From NCBI GenBank assembly GCA_002471185.1, contig DKPL01000092.1:42588-72886 (forward strand): 30,299 nucleotides of DNA, written 5' to 3'. Positions within the stretch are counted from its first letter, which is position 1. Every line of letters begins with the position of its first letter. Both the position numbers and the translations under genes were made by a program. Of this stretch, positions 25,700-30,299 are shown in pieces. The notes under the pieces are model-generated. The model was not told the DNA's origin, made no database searches, and was given only the letters and a program-made list of their open reading frames with translations. Origin of the DNA: Bacteroides sp. UBA7335 (lineage in GTDB: Bacteria; Bacteroidota; Bacteroidia; Bacteroidales; Bacteroidaceae).

Positions 25700-26521
25700 A
25701 TGAGTGAAATAGATTTGAAAAAGCTGACGGTTGATGTATGCGGCATTGCTCGTCACTGCGGTGACTTTCTACGTCAAGAACGCAAAAGCTTTCGACGGGA
25801 ACAGGTGATAGAGAAACAGGCCCACGATTATGTGTCCTATGTAGACAAAGAGTCTGAAAAACAACTGGTGGAGGCACTTTCTGCTCTTCTACCTCAAGCC
25901 GGGTTTATAACCGAAGAGGGTACTGCCCACTATCACGATGAGGCCTATTGCTGGGTTATCGACCCGCTCGATGGAACCACCAACTTTATACACGATAATG
26001 CACCCTACTGCGTGAGTATCTCGCTACGGGCAGGAAAAACACTGTTGATAGGGGTGGTTTATGAGGTGTGTCGCGACGAGTGTTTCTACGCTTGGCAGGG
26101 TGGAGGCGCTTGGCTCAATGAACAACCCATACGGGTATCTGATGTGCGTAATCCGCAAGATGCTTTTATCATCTGCGAACTTCCTTACAACTCAGAGGCC
26201 TACAAGCATACAGCGCTCCATCTCATTCATTCGCTTTATGGCAAAGTGGGAGGCATTCGCATGAATGGTTCGGCGGCGGCAGCCATCTGCTATGTAGCGG
26301 CAGGTCGTTTTGATGCTTGGGCAGAAGCTTTTATCGGTCGTTGGGATTTCTCGGCAGCCGCACTGCTGGTGATGGAGGCGGGTGGCAAAGTTACCAACTT
26401 CTATGGCAGTAACGACTTTGTCGAAGGGCATCACATCATTGCTACCAACGGACATTTACATCATCTATTTGCCGACTTACTGCCACAGGCACTACCTCAC
26501 GGCATGAGTCAGCCTCAATAA
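25700..26521 (+). CDS. Inositol monophosphatase (IMPase) family phosphatase
   Basis: This 273-aa magnesium-dependent, lithium-sensitive-type phosphatase belongs to the IMPase/SuhB/CysQ superfamily. Both metal-binding signatures are present: E72/E73 in FITEEGTA, then D88, D91 and the GTTN loop in WVIDPLDGTTNFIH (85-98), and W215-D216 in GRWDFSAAALLVMEAGG. The general form (PLDGTTNFIH, then CVSISL) fits the SuhB/inositol-1-phosphatase branch more than the CysQ (3'-phosphoadenosine) branch, but the substrate cannot be settled by eye. The gene starts 84 bp after the 22-bp repeat array and is followed after 14 bp by comF, so the two are probably co-transcribed. Confidence 0.93.
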   Translation: MSEIDLKKLTVDVCGIARHCGDFLRQERKSFRREQVIEKQAHDYVSYVDKESEKQLVEALSALLPQAGFITEEGTAHYHDEAYCWVIDPLDGTTNFIHDNAPYCVSISLRAGKTLLIGVVYEVCRDECFYAWQGGGAWLNEQPIRVSDVRNPQDAFIICELPYNSEAYKHTALHLIHSLYGKVGGIRMNGSAAAAICYVAAGRFDAWAEAFIGRWDFSAAALLVMEAGGKVTNFYGSNDFVEGHHIIATNGHLHHLFADLLPQALPHGMSQPQ

Positions 26522-26535
26522 AGTGTTTGGCAATT

Positions 26536-27234
26536 ATGGCACTCAACAATTGGTTAAAGGCGATTGTCGCTCTTCTCTACCCTCAAACTTGTGTGGTGTG
26601 TGGGCTTCCTTTGTCTTCGCAAGGGGGGTGCTTGTGTGTGCAGTGCGACATGAAGTTGCCCCGCACTAACCTGCATCGACAAGTCGACAATGCCGCCGAA
26701 CAGCTTTTCTGGGGCAAAACTACTTTGCAACGTGCCACATCTTATTTCTACTATCATCGTGGAAGTGATTTCAGGCAGATTCTTCATCGATTGAAGTATC
26801 GAGGCGAAAAGGAGATTGGTACCAAGATGGGTAGACAATTGGCAGCCGAACTATTGGTTGATGGTTTTTTTGATGGGGTAGATTATCTGTTGCCAGTGCC
26901 ACTGCATCCAAAGAAGCAACGTATCCGAGGCTATAATCAAAGCGAATACATCGCTTTGGGTATCTCTGCTGTCACCGGCATCCCGTTGCTTAAACAGGCG
27001 CTGACTCGGCAAAAATATACCGAAACACAAACTCGCAAATCGGTATTTGAACGCTGGGCCAATGTGGAGGGCATTTTTAAGTTGCATACTCCTCAACTTC
27101 TCGAAGGTAAGCATGTGTTGCTTATTGATGATGTACTCACTACCGGCTCTACTTGTGTGGCTTGTGCCGACGCGTTCAGTGAGATACCCCATGTGCAACT
27201 AAGTGTTTTGACTTTGGCAATGGCAACGGTATAA
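26536..27234 (+). CDS. comF: ComF-family phosphoribosyltransferase-like protein
   Basis: From the ATG at 26536 this is a 232-aa protein of the ComF/GntX family, linked in other bacteria to uptake of transforming DNA. It has an N-terminal zinc finger (C19, C22, C34, C37 in QTCVVCG and CLCVQC), a double-zinc-ribbon-like start followed by a linker, and a type I phosphoribosyltransferase fold with the PRPP loop HVLLIDDVLTTGST at 193-206 (D198, D199). The family motif PVPLHPKKQRIRGYNQSE is also clear. An in-frame TTG three codons earlier (26527) is less likely than the ATG. The actual reaction of ComF proteins is unsettled. It is downstream of the IMPase gene by 14 bp, and a shared terminator with the tRNA genes follows at once. 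Confidence 0.93.
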   Translation: MALNNWLKAIVALLYPQTCVVCGLPLSSQGGCLCVQCDMKLPRTNLHRQVDNAAEQLFWGKTTLQRATSYFYYHRGSDFRQILHRLKYRGEKEIGTKMGRQLAAELLVDGFFDGVDYLLPVPLHPKKQRIRGYNQSEYIALGISAVTGIPLLKQALTRQKYTETQTRKSVFERWANVEGIFKLHTPQLLEGKHVLLIDDVLTTGSTCVACADAFSEIPHVQLSVLTLAMATV

Positions 27235-27238
27235 AACA

Positions 27239-27266
27239 AAAAAGGTTCGCATTAGCGAACCTTTTT
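27239..27266. terminator. Bidirectional terminator between comF and the tRNA-Asn genes
   Basis: AAAAAGGTTCGC (27239-27250) and GCGAACCTTTTT (27255-27266) form a perfect 12-bp stem with loop ATTA. The T-run serves comF on the plus strand, and the mirror A-run serves the minus-strand tRNAs. It starts 5 bp after the comF stop. Confidence 0.92.
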
Positions 27267-27267
27267 G

Positions 27268-27341
27268 CTCTTCCTCTTGGACTTGAACCAAGGACCCTCT
27301 GATTAACAGTCAGATGCTCTAACCGACTGAGCTAAGGAAGA
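27268..27341 (-). tRNA. tRNA-Asn (anticodon GUU), copy 2 in transcription order
   Basis: A 74-nt cloverleaf on the minus strand. It has a 7-bp acceptor TCTTCCT/AGGAAGA, D-arm GCTC/GAGC, anticodon stem TCTGA/TCAGA with loop CTGTTAA (anticodon GTT, asparagine), and T-arm CTTGG-TTCAAGT-CCAAG. The discriminator base is G, as usual for tRNA-Asn. CCA is not encoded (the next bases are CAA). It is identical to the copy at 27361-27434. Confidence 0.96.
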
Positions 27342-27360
27342 ATGTACATTTGAGCTTTTG

Positions 27361-27434
27361 CTCTTCCTCTTGGACTTGAACCAAGGACCCTCTGATTAAC
27401 AGTCAGATGCTCTAACCGACTGAGCTAAGGAAGA
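27361..27434 (-). tRNA. tRNA-Asn (anticodon GUU), copy 1 in transcription order
   Basis: Identical in all 74 positions to the other copy, with the same cloverleaf and GTT anticodon. It is the promoter-proximal gene of the pair. The two lie in an 83-bp direct repeat (27263-27345 and 27356-27438) with a 93-bp period and a 10-bp unique spacer, so they arose by a recent tandem duplication or are kept alike by gene conversion. Confidence 0.96.
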
Positions 27435-27457
27435 ATGTTTTTTTCTCAAATGCGTTG

Positions 27458-27465
27458 CAAAAGTA
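27458..27465 (-). promoter_or_regulatory. Putative promoter of the tRNA-Asn pair
   Basis: The minus strand reads TACTTTTG (TAnnTTTG), 23 bp before the first tRNA base. An ATTG lies near the -33 position (plus-strand CAAT 27486-27489). Confidence 0.6.
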
Positions 27466-27488
27466 ATAGGTTATTTTGAAATATGCAA

Positions 27489-27496
27489 TATCTTTG
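27489..27496 (+). promoter_or_regulatory. Putative promoter of the kinase/S41 protease unit
   Basis: TATCTTTG matches TAnnTTTG, 17 bp before the kinase ATG. The -33 is not clear at the standard spacing. It is divergent from the tRNA promoter and their elements interleave within 40 bp. Confidence 0.55.
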
Positions 27497-27513
27497 CAAA
27501 AAAAAATGCAGTA

Positions 27514-28500
27514 ATGGATAAAATTTTAGGTTTAGGCAATGCCTTGGTAGACGTACTTGCTACTCTTAAAGACGATACATTGTTAGAAGAGTTAGGTCTA
27601 CCTCGTGGTGGTATGCAATTGATAGATGAAGCTAAGTTTCAGGAGATTAACTCTTGTTTTGAGGGTATGAAAACCCACTTGGCAACAGGCGGATCGGCCG
27701 CAAATACCATCCTTGGGCTCTCTTGTTTGGGAGCTGCTGCCGGATTTATCGGAAAAGTAGGAAATGATAAATACGGGAACTTTTTTCGTGAAAACTTAGA
27801 GAAAAATGGAATTGAAGATAAACTTTTGACCTCAGAATTGCCTTCGGGGGTGGCATCTACTTTTATTTCTCATGATGGCGAACGCACTTTTGGCACCTAT
27901 TTAGGAGCCGCCGCCACACTAAAGGCTGATGAATTGTCGCCCGATATGTTTAAAGGATATGCTTATCTTTATATTGAAGGATATTTGGTGCAAGACCACG
28001 ATATGATTCTTCGTGCCATCCAACTGGGCAAAGAGGCCGGATTACAAATCTGTCTCGACTTGGCCAGCTATAATATTGTAGATGCCGACAAAGAGTTTTT
28101 TACTTTACTTATTAGCAAATATGTTGATATTGTGTTTGCCAACGAAGAGGAGGCAAAAGCATTTACCGGACATACTCCCCAAGAGGCCATCGAAACCATT
28201 GGTAAACAATGCAGCATTGCAGTTGTAAAGGTGGGCTCAGAAGGCTCGTACATACGTAAAGGAACCGAAGAGGTTAAAGTAAATGCCATCACGGTGCAAC
28301 ATGTGAAAGATACAACAGGAGCTGGCGACTATTATGCTGCCGGATTCTTATATGGATTAACTTGCGGTTACTCACTCGAAAAGTGTGCTAAAATAGGTTC
28401 AATTCTTTCGGGAAATGTTATACAAGTGGTAGGTACTACCATCTCACAAAAGACTTGGGATGAAATAAAGTTAAAAATTAATGAAGTAATTTCAGAGTAA
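27514..28500 (+). CDS. PfkB-family sugar/nucleoside kinase, adenosine kinase-like
   Basis: This 328-aa ribokinase-superfamily enzyme transfers phosphate from ATP to a sugar or nucleoside hydroxyl. The substrate-side motif GGSAANT is at 59-65. The PfkB signature DTTGAGDYYAAGFL starts at 266, with the catalytic base D272 and the anion hole GAG. The N-terminus (ILGLGNALVDVLATL) and the segment GVASTFISHDGERTFGTYLGAA resemble the adenosine kinase-like group common in Bacteroidetes. Adenosine salvage to AMP is therefore the best guess, but other sugars cannot be excluded. It has its own -7 box and lies 45 bp upstream of the S41 protease gene, likely in the same transcript. Confidence 0.9.
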   Translation: MDKILGLGNALVDVLATLKDDTLLEELGLPRGGMQLIDEAKFQEINSCFEGMKTHLATGGSAANTILGLSCLGAAAGFIGKVGNDKYGNFFRENLEKNGIEDKLLTSELPSGVASTFISHDGERTFGTYLGAAATLKADELSPDMFKGYAYLYIEGYLVQDHDMILRAIQLGKEAGLQICLDLASYNIVDADKEFFTLLISKYVDIVFANEEEAKAFTGHTPQEAIETIGKQCSIAVVKVGSEGSYIRKGTEEVKVNAITVQHVKDTTGAGDYYAAGFLYGLTCGYSLEKCAKIGSILSGNVIQVVGTTISQKTWDEIKLKINEVISE

Positions 28501-28545
28501 GCAAGATAAAGATTACATTTACTCTGCTTATCAAACTGAACATAT

Positions 28546-30261
28546 ATGAATAGAATAGTTAATAAACGCACAGGTATTCTGGTGATTGCAGCTGTTGCGG
28601 TGGGTCTTTTATTTGGCTTTAAGCGTGGAGACGACCGTACGTTTCAAGTTGCCAAAAACCTAGATATCTTCAATGCCATTGTTAAAGAGCTTGACTTGTT
28701 TTATGTCGATACGCTCGATGCCAACAAAACCATTCGCGAAGGAATTGACAATATGCTTTATGCGCTCGATCCTTATACCGTTTATTATCCCGAAGATAAT
28801 AAAGGTGAATTGGAACAAATGATTAAAGGATCATTTGGTGGTATTGGTTCTATCATTATGTATAATCCTAAACTGAAGAAGTCGGTTATTTCTGAACCGT
28901 TTGAGAATACTCCTGCGGCTAATGCCGGATTGAAGGCGGGCGACTTGCTTGTTGAAATTGATGGGGTAGACTTGACGGGAAAGAATAATCAAGAGGTGAG
29001 TGAGATGCTTCGCGGACAAGTGGGCACAAAACTAAAAGTGAAGATTGACCGCCCTGATTTGAATGGAGGCTATCAACCCATGACATTCGACTTGGTGAGA
29101 CAAACCATTCAAACACAAGCCATCCCTTATGCAGCTGTTTTGCAAGATAGTATTGGCTATATCAACCTCAGTACCTTCTCCGGAAATCCTTCTAAAGAGT
29201 TTAAAAAGGCTTTTCTTGATTTGAAGAAACAGGGCATCAGTTCGCTAGTTATCGACCTGCGCGACAATGGAGGTGGATTGTTGGATGAGGCTGTGGAGAT
29301 TGCAAACTTCTTTGTGCCACGTGGCAAAACCATTGTTACTACCAAGGGCAAAATAAAACAAGCCAGCAGTACCTACAAGACGTTGCGCGAACCACTCGAC
29401 TTAGAGATTCCGATCGCTGTGTTGGTGAATAACTCTACCGCTTCTTCTTCTGAAATCCTATCGGGAGCTTTACAAGATTTAGACCGGGCGGTAGTTGTGG
29501 GCAATCGCACTTTTGGTAAGGGACTAGTTCAGGTGCCTCGCTCATTGCCTTATGGTGGAACACTTAAACTTACTACCTCTAAATATTACATCCCAAGCGG
29601 GCGTTGTGTGCAAGCCATAGACTATGGTCATCGCAACGAAGATGGTTCGGTGGCTCGCATTCCTGATAGTCTGACAACGGTGTTTCATACTGCTGCCGGT
29701 CGTGAAGTACGCGATGGGGGAGGTATTACTCCCGATATCGAAGTAAAACAAGAACGTTTACCCAATATCTTATTCTACCTGATACGTGATAATTTGATGT
29801 TCGACTATGCTACTGATTATTGTTTGAAGCATCCTACAATAGCTTCGGCAGAGACGTTTGAACTGACAGATGCCGACTATAACGAATTTAAGAAAAAGGT
29901 GAAGTCTGCCGACTTTAAATACGATCAGCAAAGCGAAAAGCTATTGAAGACACTCAAAGAGGCTGCCGAGTTCGAAGGATACCTTACTGACTCTTCTGAG
30001 GAGTTTGCCCTACTGGAGAAGAAACTATCACACGATTTAGATCGCGATCTTGACTTCTTCTCGAAAGAGATTAAACAGGCTTTGGCGTTGGAGATTGTGA
30101 AGCGATACTACTTTCAACGTGGCACAATCATTGAGCAGCTGAAAGGTGATAAAGGATTGAACGAAGCCATTGAAGTATTGACTTCGCCCCAAGCGTATAA
30201 AGCTAAACTGACTGCTGCCCCAAAAGCTCACAAAGAAGAAAGTAAGAAGAGTAAAAACTAA
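28546..30261 (+). CDS. S41-family C-terminal processing protease (CtpA/Prc-like) with PDZ domain
   Basis: This is a 571-aa periplasmic serine protease anchored by one N-terminal membrane segment (about residues 10-24, ILVIAAVAVGLLFGF). A PDZ domain spans roughly 95-180 (GSFGGIGSIIMYN, AANAGLKAGDLLVEIDG). The S41 peptidase core follows, with the Ser/Lys dyad S300 (VNNSTASSSEILSGAL) and K325 (GNRTFGKGLVQ), 25 residues apart as in E. coli Prc; D311 fits the third conserved residue. The substrate-contact block DLRDNGGGLLDEAVEIANFF is complete. The C-terminal part, from about 430, is an alpha-helical extension rich in Lys and Glu, ending in KEESKKSKN. Family members trim or degrade proteins from their C-terminal ends. 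It is downstream of the kinase by 45 bp. Confidence 0.95.
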   Translation: MNRIVNKRTGILVIAAVAVGLLFGFKRGDDRTFQVAKNLDIFNAIVKELDLFYVDTLDANKTIREGIDNMLYALDPYTVYYPEDNKGELEQMIKGSFGGIGSIIMYNPKLKKSVISEPFENTPAANAGLKAGDLLVEIDGVDLTGKNNQEVSEMLRGQVGTKLKVKIDRPDLNGGYQPMTFDLVRQTIQTQAIPYAAVLQDSIGYINLSTFSGNPSKEFKKAFLDLKKQGISSLVIDLRDNGGGLLDEAVEIANFFVPRGKTIVTTKGKIKQASSTYKTLREPLDLEIPIAVLVNNSTASSSEILSGALQDLDRAVVVGNRTFGKGLVQVPRSLPYGGTLKLTTSKYYIPSGRCVQAIDYGHRNEDGSVARIPDSLTTVFHTAAGREVRDGGGITPDIEVKQERLPNILFYLIRDNLMFDYATDYCLKHPTIASAETFELTDADYNEFKKKVKSADFKYDQQSEKLLKTLKEAAEFEGYLTDSSEEFALLEKKLSHDLDRDLDFFSKEIKQALALEIVKRYYFQRGTIIEQLKGDKGLNEAIEVLTSPQAYKAKLTAAPKAHKEESKKSKN

Positions 30262-30280
30262 TCTTGCTATAAAATAAAAA

Positions 30281-30299
30281 AAAGCGAAGCCTCGAAAGC
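30281..30299 (+). terminator. Possible terminator cut by the window end
   Basis: After the S41 stop an A-run leads into AAAGCGAAGC (30281-30290), then a short loop and GC as the last two bases. This looks like the left arm of a hairpin whose right arm lies outside the window. It is only half visible. Confidence 0.3.

Noticed and set aside
25512..25877. Minus-strand open frame of 121 codons over the second repeat array
   Set aside because: It overlaps the well-supported IMPase gene and the repeats, and has no family features.
26527..26535. TTG start for comF
   Set aside because: An ATG three codons later is better and gives a normal ComF N-terminus.

Overview
The window looks like chromosomal DNA of a Bacteroides or a very close relative (order Bacteroidales). 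The signs are a SusC/SusD outer-membrane pair, a fused SecDF, a TopA whose C-terminus is made of GRFGP-type repeats, a Bacteroidales-like ArgRS with the HLGH and KMKSR motifs, few Shine-Dalgarno sites, and many start-proximal copies of the Bacteroides -7 element TAnnTTTG. Most genes are housekeeping or envelope genes. I see no insertion sequence, phage, integrase, CRISPR array or defence system.

Layout. 51-5036 (+) is a SusC-type TonB-dependent transporter with an N-terminal STN signalling domain, followed by its SusD-like lipoprotein. A 755-bp convergent gap (5037-5791) holds two terminators and a four-copy 22-bp tandem repeat. 5792-8794 (-) is secDF and 9140-10063 (-) is a cation diffusion facilitator. 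10212-15002 (-) reads as one operon, in transcription order: rhomboid 1, rhomboid 2, a membrane-anchored EEP-fold hydrolase, and a Dcp-like M3 peptidase lipoprotein. Divergent from it are an HU-family protein (15216, +) and argS (15579, +). topA (17493-19844, -) is convergent with argS across a 20-bp perfect bidirectional terminator. 20082-24764 (-) is a two-gene envelope operon, a large TPR protein followed by a plug-less outer-membrane barrel. 24824-25345 (-) is a zinc-ribbon NUDIX hydrolase. 25700-27234 (+) holds an inositol monophosphatase family gene and comF. Two identical tRNA-Asn(GUU) genes lie on the minus strand (27268-27434). 27514-30261 (+) holds a PfkB-family adenosine-type kinase and an S41/Ctp periplasmic protease.

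How the genes fit together. The envelope theme is strong: nutrient import (SusCD), export and insertion of secreted proteins (SecDF), intramembrane and periplasmic proteolysis (two rhomboids, the M3 lipoprotein, the S41 protease), and an uncharacterised TPR/barrel pair. The rest serves translation (argS, tRNA-Asn), DNA topology (HU, TopA) and nucleotide metabolism (NUDIX, adenosine-type kinase, PRPP-fold ComF).

The most unusual signal is DNA structure, not a gene. Two intergenic arrays 20 kb apart (5586-5673 and 25528-25615) share the same 22-bp periodicity and the same palindromic core, roughly CCRATANATYGG, although their sequences have diverged. I did not find a convincing new multi-gene system. 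All functions are inferred by reading the sequence; no database search was run.
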